This document shows, piece by piece, positions 18,589-27,854 of a DNA stretch of 64,000 bases; the stretch's first letter is position 1; every line of letters begins with the position of its first letter. The position numbers were made by a program, and so were the translations under genes. Source of the stretch: Stenotrophomonas sp. Iso1 (GTDB lineage: Bacteria > Pseudomonadota > Gammaproteobacteria > Xanthomonadales > Xanthomonadaceae); assembly GCF_027497995.1 (NCBI RefSeq), contig NZ_JAODBT010000004.1, forward strand, positions 124,001-188,000, in the 5' to 3' direction. Under the pieces are notes generated by a model, which was not told where the DNA came from, ran no database searches, and saw only the letters and a program-made list of their open reading frames with translations.

Positions 18589-18996
18589 ATGAGCATCCTG
18601 CTGATCCGGCACGCATCCAATACGATCGTGCCGGATACCTCGCCACTGCCTGCCCAGGTTGCCGGGCATGACCTGTCCTGCCAGGACTGCGACACGTTGC
18701 CGGCCTTGGTTCGTTGCCTGCAGCACGCGCACCGCAGCCAGCCGGCATGGGTACTGATCGAAGTCGCCGCTGCCAACGAGCAGCAATGGTCCGCGCATGG
18801 CCCGGCGTTGTGTGCCGCACTGGATGCCCTGCCTGTGCCCTACATCGAGATCGCACGTCACGACGCCGATGCGCTGGACACGCACCTGCATCCGCAACAC
18901 GCCCCCGTGGCACTGATCTGCAGCCGCGTGCGCGACGATGCCTGTCGGCTGTCATTGGCGATCGCCGCACGTCGCCTGCAAGCGCAGGAGGGCTGA
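18589..18996 (+). CDS. Degenerate type II dehydroquinase-like protein 1
   Basis: The 135-residue protein starts MSILLIRHASN. Its middle (WVLIEVAAANEQQWSAHGPA, then LCAALDALPVPYIEIARHDA) and end (VALICSRVRDDACRLSLAIA) follow the pattern of type II 3-dehydroquinate dehydratases. In those, a beta strand with NPG, a helix, PVIEVHLSN and a glycine-rich final segment occur in this order. The catalytic Tyr loop, the NPGAYTH segment and the HLSN His/Asn are not conserved, so dehydratase activity is unlikely. It is followed 3 bp later by a second protein of the same plan, so the two probably arose by duplication. The function is unknown; the fold similarity is my reading by eye. Confidence 0.6.
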   Translation: MSILLIRHASNTIVPDTSPLPAQVAGHDLSCQDCDTLPALVRCLQHAHRSQPAWVLIEVAAANEQQWSAHGPALCAALDALPVPYIEIARHDADALDTHLHPQHAPVALICSRVRDDACRLSLAIAARRLQAQEG

Positions 18997-18999
18997 GCC

Positions 19000-19449
19000 A
19001 TGTCCATCTTCATCGTGCGCGGCCCCGAAGGCAGCGGGCTGTCGCAGCATGCAGCCGCACCTTTGCCGGCTGCAGTGATGAAATCGCTGGTGCAGCGCGC
19101 CCTGGATACCGGCACCAGCATTGCCATGCGCAGCTGCTGCTGCGAACAGGAACTGATTGAAGCGCTATGCGCCGCCGACCACAGCCCCGGTGAAGTCACG
19201 CTGCTCGCGCCGGGTGCCTGCGTTCACAGCGAGCGCCTGCGACGCCTGCTGCCGCGCCTGCGCAACGCTTATGTGGAAATACACGATGACGACGGCCATG
19301 CATTTGATGCCTGCCTGCCAGCCTCCGCAGGTCACCGCCTGGGTGTGGCACAGGGTTATCGCGCACAAAGTTATGTACTGGCGCTGGAAATGGCGCTGGA
19401 ACACCTGTGCTGCAACGAGGTCGGTAATCGCGTGCATGTGGGCACCTGA
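19000..19449 (+). CDS. Degenerate type II dehydroquinase-like protein 2
   Basis: The 149-residue protein starts MSIFIVRGPEGSG, which parallels the ILVLNGPNLN opening of AroQ. TLLAPGACVHSERLRRLLPR, NAYVEIHDDDGHAF and GHRLGVAQGYRAQSYVLALE parallel the INPGAYTH, PVIEVHLSN and GFGAQGYRLAL blocks of type II dehydroquinases. The N-terminal catalytic loop with RxxxYG is missing and the HLSN motif is changed. It retains more of the AroQ pattern than its neighbour and has a Cys cluster (SCCCEQ). The 3-bp spacing to the upstream paralogue suggests co-translation and perhaps a hetero-oligomer. The role is unknown. Confidence 0.6.
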   Translation: MSIFIVRGPEGSGLSQHAAAPLPAAVMKSLVQRALDTGTSIAMRSCCCEQELIEALCAADHSPGEVTLLAPGACVHSERLRRLLPRLRNAYVEIHDDDGHAFDACLPASAGHRLGVAQGYRAQSYVLALEMALEHLCCNEVGNRVHVGT

Positions 19450-19503
19450 GATGCCACCGGTAGGAATGGCCGTGGCCGCAAAACCCAGAGGCGCTCCGAT
19501 CAC

Positions 19504-19770
19504 ATGAATGCCGGTAACTGCGCGGGCCCGAATCAACCATCCGCTTCACAGTCGAGCTCGCCTCCATGCGGGCGCCAGTACCTTGCCGGGTACGAGGTGT
19601 ACGTCGACGGGCATCCGTTCTGGTGGGGGCATCTGGCGGTGCGTGTCGAGGATGGTGACGCAGTGCTGAAAGACCCGCAGGGATTGCTCGACCTGCTCTG
19701 CAGGATGGCCGCGCAGCGGCATGACGTTGCTGCATCACAGGTGCGGCTGAAGATGGTGAGCCGGCTATAG
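19504..19770 (+). CDS. Hypothetical 88-residue protein
   Basis: I do not recognise this protein. It opens with a polar, Ser/Pro-rich stretch and continues with a small alpha/beta-like part (YLAGYEVYVDGHPFWWGHLA). A putative GAGG lies upstream of the ATG. The gene follows the two dehydroquinase-like genes at 54 bp in the same direction and ends 24 bp before a strong hairpin, which supports it being a real transcription unit end. Confidence 0.4.
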   Translation: MNAGNCAGPNQPSASQSSSPPCGRQYLAGYEVYVDGHPFWWGHLAVRVEDGDAVLKDPQGLLDLLCRMAAQRHDVAASQVRLKMVSRL

Positions 19771-19794
19771 AAGCGCCGCCGGAAAGCAGATACG

Positions 19795-19822
19795 CGAACG
19801 GCAGGGTTTCCCCTGCCGTTCG
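19795..19822. terminator. Bidirectional terminator hairpin
   Basis: A perfect 12-bp stem (CGAACGGCAGGG / CCCTGCCGTTCG) with a TTTC loop lies between the convergent 88-residue gene and dcp. There is no long T-run on either side, so efficiency is uncertain. Confidence 0.6.
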
Positions 19823-19840
19823 TGATTACTTCGTGGATGC

Positions 19841-22000
19841 TTACTTCAAGCCACGGTTGTGCAGCAGCGGCTCCACACTCGGGTCCTTGCCGCGGAAATC
19901 GCGGTAGGCGGTGGACAGGTCGCGGGTGTTGCCGATGGACAGGATCTTGTCGCGGAACACCTGGCCGTTCTCACGGGTCAGGCCGCCGTTCTCCTTGAAC
20001 CACTCGAACGCATCGTGGTCGATCATCTCCGCCCAGAAATACGCGTAGTAACCGGCCGAATACCCACCACCCCAGATGTGGTCGAAGTAACTGCTGCGGT
20101 AACGCGGCGGCACCTGCGACAGATCCACCTTGAAGCGCTTGAGCGCGTCGGCTTCGAACTTGTCCACGTCCTGCAGCGGTGCGTCGGCGCCCTGCGTATG
20201 CCATGCCAGGTCCAGCAGCGCAGCTGACAGGTACTCGGTGGTCATGTAGCCCTGGTTGAAGGTCTTGGCCTTGGCGATCTTGTCGACCAAGGCCTGCGGC
20301 ATCGCTTCCTTGGTCTGGTAATGCTTGGCGTAGTTGGCGAACACCTTCGGGTCCGAGGCCCAGTGCTCGTTGAACTGCGACGGGAACTCGACAAAGTCAC
20401 GCGGCACGCCGGTGCCGGCCACGCTCGGGTACTTGGTGTTGGAGAACATGCCGTGCAGGGCATGGCCAAACTCATGGAACATCGTGGTCACATCGTCCCA
20501 GCTCAACAGCGCCGGTTGGCCCGCTGCAGGCTTGGTGAAGTTGCTCACGTTGTAGACCACCGGCTTGGTCCCGGTCAGGCCGTTCTGTTCGACAAACACG
20601 TCCATCCATGCGCCACCGGACTTGCTGTCACGCTTGTAGAAATCGGCGTAGAACAGCGCCAGCGACTTGCCGTCGGCATCGGTCACCTCGAACACACGCA
20701 CGTCCGGGTGATAGACCGGCAGATCCTTGCGCTCTTTGAAGGTGATGCCGTACAGCTGATTGGCGGCGAAGAACACGCCGTTCTGCAGCACGTTGTCCAA
20801 CTCGAAGTACGGCTTGATCTGCGCTTCGTCCAGGTCGTACTTGGCCTTGCGCACCTGCTCGGCGTAGAAGTCCCAATCCGACGCGGCCGCCTTGAAGCCA
20901 CCCTTCTGCGCGTCGATCACTTTCTGGATTTCGGCCAGTTCACCGCGCGCCTTGGCAGTGGCTGCCGGCACCGTGTCAGTGAGCAGCTTCAGCGCGTTGG
21001 TCGGGTTCTGCGCCATCTGGTCGGTGAGGTTGTAAGCCGCATAGTTCGGGAAACCGAGCAGCTTGGCCTTGGCCGCGCGCAGCTGCGCCAGACGCTGGAT
21101 GATTGCGCGGGTGTCATTGGCATCGCCGTGCTCGGTGCGGGTTTCCGACGCTTCCAGCACCTTCGCACGCACGTCGCGGTCCTGCAGCGAGGTCAACACC
21201 GGCTGCTGCGTGGTGTTCTGCAGGCTCAGTACCCACTTGCCATCCAGCTTGCGGCCCTTGGCAGCATCTTCGGCGGCAGCGATGTCGGCGTCGGACATGC
21301 CGGCCAGCTGTGCCTTGTCATCAATGGTCACGGCACCCGCGGCAGTCGCTGCCACCAGCTTGTTGTGGAAATCGTTGGACAGCGTGGCCTCTTCGGCGTT
21401 GAGCTGCTTCAGCGTTTCCTTGTCGGTGTCGTTGAGCTGGGCGCCGGCCTTGACGAAGCCCTTGTAGGTTTCTTCGACCACGCGCAGCTGCTCCGGCTCC
21501 AGCGCGGCGCTTTCGCGCGCGTCGTAAACCGACTTCACGCGCTCGAACAGCTTGGCGTCGAGATAGATGGCATCGCTGTGCGCGGCCAGCTTCGGCACCA
21601 CGTCTTCCTGGATTTTCTGCCGCTCGGGGTTGGTATCGGCCTGCACCACGCTGAAGAACACGCGGCTCACACGGTCGAGAATGGCGCCGGATTGCTCCAT
21701 CGGCAGCAACGTGTTGTCGAACGTGGCCGGCTGGGTGTTGTCGGCAATCTGCTTGATCTCGGCCAGGTGCTGGCGCATGCCTTCTTCGAAGGCCGGCAGG
21801 TAGTCACTGTCCTTGATCTTGTCGAACGCCGGCGCCTGGAAAGGCAGCGTGCTCGCCGTCATGAACGGGTTGGTCGACGCTTCGGCCGGTTGACCAGCGG
21901 CAGCGGGGGTATCGGCGGTCACGGGGGCAGTGGACTCCTTGCCGGAACAGGCGGCCAGCGCAAGGCTGACGGCGGTAGCCAGAATGACAGTACGCGACAT
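19841..22000 (-). CDS. dcp: M3 family metallopeptidase (peptidyl-dipeptidase Dcp-like lipoprotein)
   Basis: The 719-residue protein has a lipoprotein signal (VSLALAACSGKES, lipobox LAAC), placing it in the periplasm. The zinc-binding motif FHEFGHALHGMFS is intact, with downstream EFPSQFNEHW providing the third ligand region. Family M3 peptidyl-dipeptidases remove C-terminal dipeptides from oligopeptides. The length matches the Dcp group. It stands alone in its transcription unit, ending at the hairpin at 19795-19822. Lipid anchoring of Dcp is common in Xanthomonadaceae, whereas the E. coli protein is not a lipoprotein. Confidence 0.93.
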   Translation of the reverse strand: MSRTVILATAVSLALAACSGKESTAPVTADTPAAAGQPAEASTNPFMTASTLPFQAPAFDKIKDSDYLPAFEEGMRQHLAEIKQIADNTQPATFDNTLLPMEQSGAILDRVSRVFFSVVQADTNPERQKIQEDVVPKLAAHSDAIYLDAKLFERVKSVYDARESAALEPEQLRVVEETYKGFVKAGAQLNDTDKETLKQLNAEEATLSNDFHNKLVAATAAGAVTIDDKAQLAGMSDADIAAAEDAAKGRKLDGKWVLSLQNTTQQPVLTSLQDRDVRAKVLEASETRTEHGDANDTRAIIQRLAQLRAAKAKLLGFPNYAAYNLTDQMAQNPTNALKLLTDTVPAATAKARGELAEIQKVIDAQKGGFKAAASDWDFYAEQVRKAKYDLDEAQIKPYFELDNVLQNGVFFAANQLYGITFKERKDLPVYHPDVRVFEVTDADGKSLALFYADFYKRDSKSGGAWMDVFVEQNGLTGTKPVVYNVSNFTKPAAGQPALLSWDDVTTMFHEFGHALHGMFSNTKYPSVAGTGVPRDFVEFPSQFNEHWASDPKVFANYAKHYQTKEAMPQALVDKIAKAKTFNQGYMTTEYLSAALLDLAWHTQGADAPLQDVDKFEADALKRFKVDLSQVPPRYRSSYFDHIWGGGYSAGYYAYFWAEMIDHDAFEWFKENGGLTRENGQVFRDKILSIGNTRDLSTAYRDFRGKDPSVEPLLHNRGLK

Positions 22001-22119
22001 GAAACGAACTCCTTCAGGACGGGCTTTTTATCAGCCCATCACCCTACTCCGTTCGCCAAATCGCGGCATGTGCCGATGGTGGCGCGTTACCTGCCGCGCC
22101 ACGTCGGCCTGCCGGAGAA

Positions 22120-22722
22120 TCAGCCGCCCTGGCGGTTCTTCCCCATCCACTGCTGGTACCACAAGCGGATGGCCGCCATATCGGCAACATCGTCACCGCT
22201 GGTCTGGAAGACGGGGCCGAAACCCAGCACCCGGTCCGGGTAATGGAAGTACGCCGGCACCACCGGCACATCCGCCATCCGGGCGATCTTCAGGAAGCCC
22301 CCCTTCCATTCCTTGACTGGCTTGCGGGTGCCTTCCGGCGCCAGCGCATACCAGACGCGCTCGCCGTTGCGGATCATGTCCACGGCCTGGCCGACCGTTC
22401 CTTGTGGCGAACTGCGGTCCACCGGCACCACGCCAAGGCTGCGCAGCACCGCGCTCAACGGCCACCAGAACAGCTTGTCCTTGCCCAGAATGCGGGCTTC
22501 GAGCCCCAGCGCCATTTTTGCCGCCAGGCCCCACAGCCCATCCCAATTGGACGAATGCGGTGCGGCGATGACCACGGCCTTGGCCAGGTCCGGAATCGGC
22601 CCGCGAACGCGCCAACCGCCCAGGCGCAGAATGCTGCGCCCCAGCCAGCGCGTGAATGCGCCGCCGTTGACCTGCGGCATGTTCGGTGGAATGACAGGCA
22701 CCACCGGCTCAGGGTTACTCAA
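22120..22722 (-). CDS. Lysophospholipid acyltransferase family protein
   Basis: The 200-residue protein carries the acyltransferase motif I as PHSSNWD and the motif III-like stretch YALAPEGTRKPVKEW. It is probably a 1-acyl-glycerol-3-phosphate acyltransferase-like enzyme; variants with HSSNWD acylate other alcohols too. The start at 22722 is a TTG codon. It is preferred because a GGGAG lies upstream and it begins 3 bp after the ArfB stop, which points to coupled translation. An internal ATG at 22680 is the alternative. The substrate is not determined. Confidence 0.85.
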   Translation of the reverse strand: MSNPEPVVPVIPPNMPQVNGGAFTRWLGRSILRLGGWRVRGPIPDLAKAVVIAAPHSSNWDGLWGLAAKMALGLEARILGKDKLFWWPLSAVLRSLGVVPVDRSSPQGTVGQAVDMIRNGERVWYALAPEGTRKPVKEWKGGFLKIARMADVPVVPAYFHYPDRVLGFGPVFQTSGDDVADMAAIRLWYQQWMGKNRQGG

Positions 22723-22725
22723 GCA

Positions 22726-23157
22726 CTACTCCCAGTTACGTGTTGAACGGCCGCGCTTGACGTGCGCGCGTTCTTTTTTTTGATCCAGACGACGCAGCTT
22801 GGAGCCGTAGGTCGGCTTGGTCGCCACGCGCGGCTTGGGCACGGACAGCCCGGCCTGGATGAAACCAACCAAGCGATCACGGGCGTCCTGACGGTTGCGG
22901 TCCTGGGTGCGGAAGCGCTGTGCATCAATCACCAATACGCCCTCGCCCGTCATGCGCCGGTCGCGCCGGGCAAGCAAGCGCTCACGCAGTGGCTCAGGCA
23001 ACGACGGTGAGCCGGCCACGTCAAAACGCAGTTCCACTGCGGTGGACACCTTGTTGACGTTCTGGCCGCCGGCCCCACTGGCGCGCACGAAACGCTCGAC
23101 GATCTCCGCTTCCGGTATCGCCAACTGTTCCGAGATTTCAATCAGGCCTGTTCCCAT
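22726..23157 (-). CDS. arfB: Alternative ribosome-rescue factor ArfB
   Basis: The 143-residue protein has the release-factor GGQ motif in GAGGQNVNKVSTAVELRFD, which hydrolyses peptidyl-tRNA on stalled ribosomes. A basic C-terminal tail (GSKLRRLDQKKERAHVKRGR) enters the empty mRNA channel. The length and lack of codon-recognition domains are typical of ArfB (YaeJ) rather than RF1 or RF2. It is followed immediately by the acyltransferase gene. Confidence 0.95.
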   Translation of the reverse strand: MGTGLIEISEQLAIPEAEIVERFVRASGAGGQNVNKVSTAVELRFDVAGSPSLPEPLRERLLARRDRRMTGEGVLVIDAQRFRTQDRNRQDARDRLVGFIQAGLSVPKPRVATKPTYGSKLRRLDQKKERAHVKRGRSTRNWE

Positions 23158-23235
23158 CGGCGCATTGTAAGGGCTGCCGGGGGTCTGCTTGTTGGGGCGT
23201 CGAAAGCGAAGGGAGCCCCTACCGGCAGCTTCCGC

Positions 23236-24168
23236 TCAATCCCACTCCTGCGCCGCCCAGCGCCGGTAGGCCCGGTAATGGTGAATAGCGAAGCCGGCAA
23301 AAGAAGGCTCACGGCGCAGTGCGCGTTCCACCTTGCGCACCTCCTGCTCGAACACCTTCGGGCCTTCTTCATGGAAGGTGACCTTGTTGATGTCGTTGGA
23401 CGACACTTCCAGGCCGATCACCACGTTCTTCTCGACGCGGTTGGCATAGGCGATCTCACTTGCCGCGTGCGAGAGGATGCTGTCGCTGCCTTCGGCCTTG
23501 TCGCGGTAGTCCATCAACGCCACGTAGTCATACAGGTCGATGGTGTGTTCGCTGACCGGGCGGCGTACGCCCTTCCATTCCAGTTCGATGCCATCCAGCC
23601 AGAACGGAATCGCCGGTCCCACCGCCAACGTGGCGCCATACTCGCGCTTGATCCGCATCAACGCATCACTCATGTCCAGGAAGCCCACCAGCAGGCCTTC
23701 GCGGGTGTCGTCATCCCATTGGTCAAGAATGTGCGGCTCGATGTCCAGATTGACGCCGTCGAAGCGCGCGTTCTCCGGCGCAGCGGCGTTGTACTCGACC
23801 ACGCGACGGAACATCGCCTCGGCTTCGGCACGGTGTGACGGCAGCACGTAGTTTTCGGTATTGAGGTACGCCGAACCCAGCAGCGCGTAAACCTTCATCC
23901 GCTTGGCGTGCATCTGGGTGATGAAGTCACGGTACAACTGCGGCTGGTCGACGATGAGGTTGCGGCCCTGGAAGGCGTCGGCGTACAGGTACACCGTGTC
24001 GATGCGTTGCGATTTCAGGTAAGTCACCGCCTCTGCGGCGACCTTCGGGTCCTGCACCATCGCGTAGGACTCGGCTTCCCAAGTCCATATCGCGCGGCTG
24101 ACCGAGGCCACCACCGTGGCGGGCAGTACGCACAGCAATAGCAGCAGACTCACACGTGGCAGAGACAT
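23236..24168 (-). CDS. Exported TIM-barrel, glycosyl-hydrolase-like protein of the envelope operon
   Basis: The 310-residue protein has a signal peptide (MSLPRVSLLLLLCVLPATVVA) and a probable TIM barrel. The segment FDGVNLDIEPHILDQW resembles the DGxxxDxE catalytic strand of GH18-type hydrolases. Other strands are TVYLYADAFQG and VALMDYRDKAEG. It overlaps the upstream LTA-synthase-like gene by one base (TGATG), so it belongs to the five-gene operon. A periplasmic hydrolase of the operon's own polysaccharide is the natural guess, comparable to the hydrolases accompanying alginate, Pel or PNAG synthesis. No named family is assigned. Confidence 0.7.
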   Translation of the reverse strand: MSLPRVSLLLLLCVLPATVVASVSRAIWTWEAESYAMVQDPKVAAEAVTYLKSQRIDTVYLYADAFQGRNLIVDQPQLYRDFITQMHAKRMKVYALLGSAYLNTENYVLPSHRAEAEAMFRRVVEYNAAAPENARFDGVNLDIEPHILDQWDDDTREGLLVGFLDMSDALMRIKREYGATLAVGPAIPFWLDGIELEWKGVRRPVSEHTIDLYDYVALMDYRDKAEGSDSILSHAASEIAYANRVEKNVVIGLEVSSNDINKVTFHEEGPKVFEQEVRKVERALRREPSFAGFAIHHYRAYRRWAAQEWD

Positions 24169-26549
24169 CAGGGTTGGCTTCCAGTAGCAGCGGGCGTGTC
24201 CAGCGGCAGGCGATACCGCCCCTGGCCGATAGCCTTGCCAGTGTCAGGATCAGAGGGGAAGACCGAAACGTAGCAACGGCCGTTGCAGTCCTGCGGTTGG
24301 CGTAAACGCAGCTGCACCTGTTGGCGACCGTTGGCCGGCAACTGCAGCGCGCTGCCATACACCTCCTGCAATTCACGGCCGTCCTCGCTGGCCATCACTG
24401 CAAGCGGCACGAAGACGCTGCTGGGCTTGCCGTCGCCGTTGCGGAACACCGCCATCAACTGCACGCCATCGTTTGCCGGCGTTACCTGCGCCGATTCCAT
24501 CGTCAGGCCCTGTGCCGCCGGAGCAGCGGCGACAACCGGCGCCGGTTGCGCGCTGACCTGGTAGGCCACCAAACGGGGTTCGCCGCCATCGGGCATCAAC
24601 GCGCCCTGCTGCATGAAGACCGCATTGGCCTGCGTGTAACGCTGCAGCCGCTGTGTCACCCACGCATGCACCGCAGCATCGTCGGCCGGCGCCAGATGCA
24701 TGCCTTCCTGCAGTGCGAACAACTTGCCATCGCGCAGCCACCAACGGTCGGCAAGGTATTCCGGGGCACTGGTCTTGGTCTGTTTCAACGGCAGCTGATG
24801 GATGTTGCGGAAGCCTTCGTTCATGTCCAGGCCGCTGCCCAGCCACGGCGTGCGTTCCGGCCGCTGCAGGCCGTAGGTGTTGGACAACAGCGCCATCAAC
24901 GAGGGGGTGACATCCAGCTGCGAGGACACCGCAGCAATGCGTTCGGGCTGCTTGAGCAACGGCGAGAAAATAATCAGCGGCACGTGGTACCGATCCATGT
25001 GCTCGCCCATCGGGATTTCCGGCAGGCGGTGATCACCGGTGACAAGGAAGATCGTGTTGGCGTACCACGGCGTGTTGGCCACCGATTCAAAGTAGCGACG
25101 CAGCTGATCGTCGGTGTAGAGAATGGTGCTGTAGATGTCGGCGTTGGCACGGTACGCCGCCAGTTGGGTCTCGGGAATGCGCAGTTCACCCAAGCGCTGC
25201 TCCAAGCGCGTGCGGTACGCATCCTGCCCCGGGAACTGGTAGCTGGTGTGCATGGAGATGGTCTGTATCGCCATCGCGAACGGCGTCTGCAGATGGCCGT
25301 TGTCGGCCAATACCCGCGACACCAGCTCCTTGTCCGGGTAGCCCCAGGCACTGAACGGATTGCGCTGGTAACCCGCGCCGAAGCTCGGCATGTCCACGAT
25401 CTTCTGCACCTGCTGCAGTTGCAGGTAACCACGCTCGTTGTCGAAGGCGGTGTCGGTGCCGTTATAGAACGCGGTGTGGTAACCCTGCTTGCCCAATATG
25501 TTGAACAAGCCCGGATGCGCCGGCATGCGCTCACCCAGCGCGGTGAAGCCTTCTTCGGCGAACGGTGCCGAGCCGAACAGCGTGGGCAGCACGCCAAAGG
25601 TGCGGCCCTGGTTGGCAAGGAAACTGTCGAAGTACAGGCTGCGCGTGGCCAGGTCATCGAGGAAGGGTGTGAAGCTGCCCAACGTGGCCTGCGGCCCGGA
25701 GAACGACCGGCCCAGGCCTTCCACCACGATCACCACCACATTCGGCGGCTGCCCATTGGAAGTTGCCAGGAAGTGCGGACCCAGCGTGTCCGGCGTCTGT
25801 TCCGTGCGCAGGAATGGATAGGTCGGATCCAACGCCGGTTCACTCGTGTTGCCCGCTGAGGCTGTCGCCGCCGTTGATGGCGCTTGCGCATCACTACCGG
25901 ACCAACGCCGCATGTCGGCGCTGAACCAGGCCAGCTTGTTGCTGGCCAGTTCGCGTGCCGCGTCGTCCTTCAGCGCGTCGGCGCCGGCCGGCAACGGTGC
26001 CAGCCACAACAGCAGGCCAGCGAGCAGCAGTACGGTGGTCCACAAGGTCGAGCCATGGGCATCACGCCGCGCCCACCACCACAGGCCCGCCCACAGCACC
26101 AGCAGCGGCAGAAGCAACGCCAGCAGGTTGCGCGGATTCAACGGTGCACCGTCGGCCAGCGTGGTGCGTATTTCGGCAACGCTGTAGCCAAACAGGTCCG
26201 CGCCCAGCGGCACGTGTGCCACCTGGTAGTACTGGTCCAATAGCGCCTGCAGTGCAATGAACAACGACCACAGCAGCGCTACCGCCACGCCACGCCACCG
26301 GGCGCGCTTCAACGCCAGCAGCGGTAACGACAACAGCAGCAGGATCGGCACCGCACGCAGCAGTACCAGCAGGGCCTGCAATGCAGCGACACCGGCGATG
26401 GTCCACTTTTGATTACCGTCCCAGGTGGCGCCGGCAACGCCATTGATCACCGCACCGGCCACCAATACGAACTGCGCCAGCAGCAGTGCCGGGAACGCTG
26501 AGGAGAAACGTGACCAGGCACTGGCACCGCGTTGGGTCGTCATCTGCAT
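24168..26549 (-). CDS. LTA-synthase/phosphoethanolamine-transferase-like sulfatase-fold enzyme
   Basis: The 793-residue protein has about five N-terminal membrane helices (residues 20-175) and a periplasmic alkaline-phosphatase/sulfatase-fold domain (about 265-610). NVVVIVVEGLGRSFSG holds the metal site, but the usual catalytic Thr/Ser position needs alignment. MPAHPGLFNILGKQGY, NGTDTAFDNERGYLQ and FLVTGDHRLPE are further family blocks. The C-terminal 150 residues form an extra beta-rich domain. Relatives transfer phosphoglycerol or phosphoethanolamine to lipids or glycans. In this operon it could decorate the polysaccharide. A good AGGGGAG ribosome site precedes the ATG at 26549. Confidence 0.85.
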   Translation of the reverse strand: MQMTTQRGASAWSRFSSAFPALLLAQFVLVAGAVINGVAGATWDGNQKWTIAGVAALQALLVLLRAVPILLLLSLPLLALKRARWRGVAVALLWSLFIALQALLDQYYQVAHVPLGADLFGYSVAEIRTTLADGAPLNPRNLLALLLPLLVLWAGLWWWARRDAHGSTLWTTVLLLAGLLLWLAPLPAGADALKDDAARELASNKLAWFSADMRRWSGSDAQAPSTAATASAGNTSEPALDPTYPFLRTEQTPDTLGPHFLATSNGQPPNVVVIVVEGLGRSFSGPQATLGSFTPFLDDLATRSLYFDSFLANQGRTFGVLPTLFGSAPFAEEGFTALGERMPAHPGLFNILGKQGYHTAFYNGTDTAFDNERGYLQLQQVQKIVDMPSFGAGYQRNPFSAWGYPDKELVSRVLADNGHLQTPFAMAIQTISMHTSYQFPGQDAYRTRLEQRLGELRIPETQLAAYRANADIYSTILYTDDQLRRYFESVANTPWYANTIFLVTGDHRLPEIPMGEHMDRYHVPLIIFSPLLKQPERIAAVSSQLDVTPSLMALLSNTYGLQRPERTPWLGSGLDMNEGFRNIHQLPLKQTKTSAPEYLADRWWLRDGKLFALQEGMHLAPADDAAVHAWVTQRLQRYTQANAVFMQQGALMPDGGEPRLVAYQVSAQPAPVVAAAPAAQGLTMESAQVTPANDGVQLMAVFRNGDGKPSSVFVPLAVMASEDGRELQEVYGSALQLPANGRQQVQLRLRQPQDCNGRCYVSVFPSDPDTGKAIGQGRYRLPLDTPAATGSQP

Positions 26550-26558
26550 TGGCTCCCC

Positions 26559-27854
26559 TTACCAGCGCGTATACAGCGACAACGAGAAGCGCTGCTCGTC
26601 ATAACCACCATCGTCGTCAGCATAGCCGGCGCCCACTTTGAAGCCCCATTGCGGTGTGAAGTAGCGCTTCCATGCAATGCCGACGGCGGCGTTGCTGTCA
26701 CGTACAACACTGCCAAAACGGTCCATGTCGGTACTGCGGCCACTGCTGACGCTCATTTCCAGATAGTCATCGGCATTGCCGTTGTAGTAGTTGCGCAGCA
26801 GCACACGGTGACTCCAACTGCCCGAGCCCACACCCGGCACATGCTGCAGCTTGTAGCGGCCATACCAGTTGCCCATATAGCGGCCCACGCCGACGCCATA
26901 GAACTCGGTATCACCGGAGAAGCGCAGGTGGTCGACACTGGCCGACAATTCCCAGCCGCTGCCGACGCCCTGGAAAACTTCCACGCGCCATGCCTGTCGC
27001 GGCAACATGCCGTTGGACGGTCCCTGCTGGTAACGCAGGTTGGCATAGGCGCGTGACCACAGCGGCGCATAGCCATCCAGTGCCCAGGCCATGTCGCTTT
27101 CACCGAAGTGATCGGCACGCAACAGCTCCACGCCCAGCGAGCCACGGCTGAACTGCCGGCGTATGGACAGATCCGCGTCGTTCCAGCTTTCGCGGTCACC
27201 GCTGAAACCGGTGTGATCCCACCCGGCGCTGGCGCTCCACAGGTAACCACCACCGGCCACGACATCCGGGTTGGCCATGCGCGGCAGCAGGCTCTGCTGA
27301 AGGCTCGCGATCTCACCTGGATCAGCGCCCAGTGCAGCGGCCGCATCGAAGTCGGCACGCGCCGCAGCAAACTGGCCGACATCACGCTGTGCACGACCAC
27401 GCGCAATGCGCGCCTGTGCATCCTGCGGGGCAAGTTCCACCCAACGCGAATAGGCATCCAGCGCCAGCTGTGGGCGGTCGCTCCAGCGGTAGACATCCCC
27501 CAGCGCCGACCAGGCGTCCGCGTAGTTCGGGCTGTTCTGCAGTACGGCTTTCAGGTCGCTTTCGGCAGCAGCGTATTGCCCGTCCCAGGCATAGGTACGG
27601 CCGCGTGCCAACAGCAGATCGCCGTTGCCCGGATGCTCGACCAACAACGCGTTGTAGCGCTCGATGGCCTGCGGACGCTGACCGCCGGTGGCCAGCTCGC
27701 GTACCTGCAGCATCTGCGTGGTCAATGCATCGGGCTCGGCCTCCTGCGCCAACAGCGGCAGCGGGCATGCCACGCATGCGAGCAGCAACCACACCGACAG
27801 TGACGTGGTGGTTCTGCGGTGGTTTCCTGCGATCAAATCGTGCGTGCGAATCAT
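26559..27854 (-). CDS. TPR plus YaiO-type outer-membrane beta-barrel protein
   Basis: The 431-residue protein has a signal peptide (cleavage near LLAQEAEPD) and TPR-like repeats at about residues 45-190 (GNGDLLLARGRTYAWDGQYA). The C-terminal half is a YaiO-type beta barrel with alternating aromatics, ending in LSLYTRW, a typical outer-membrane C-terminus. The TPR-plus-barrel plan parallels PgaA, BcsC and AlgK/AlgE, which carry polysaccharide across the periplasm and outer membrane. The start overlaps the glycosyltransferase stop by 4 bp. The likely role is export of the operon's glycan. The YaiO call is by pattern and context. Confidence 0.85.
   Translation of the reverse strand: MIRTHDLIAGNHRRTTTSLSVWLLLACVACPLPLLAQEAEPDALTTQMLQVRELATGGQRPQAIERYNALLVEHPGNGDLLLARGRTYAWDGQYAAAESDLKAVLQNSPNYADAWSALGDVYRWSDRPQLALDAYSRWVELAPQDAQARIARGRAQRDVGQFAAARADFDAAAALGADPGEIASLQQSLLPRMANPDVVAGGGYLWSASAGWDHTGFSGDRESWNDADLSIRRQFSRGSLGVELLRADHFGESDMAWALDGYAPLWSRAYANLRYQQGPSNGMLPRQAWRVEVFQGVGSGWELSASVDHLRFSGDTEFYGVGVGRYMGNWYGRYKLQHVPGVGSGSWSHRVLLRNYYNGNADDYLEMSVSSGRSTDMDRFGSVVRDSNAAVGIAWKRYFTPQWGFKVGAGYADDDGGYDEQRFSLSLYTRW

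Noticed and set aside
20321-22243. 640-residue open frame opposite dcp
   Set aside because: Antisense shadow of the M3 peptidase, with no start signal or known domain.
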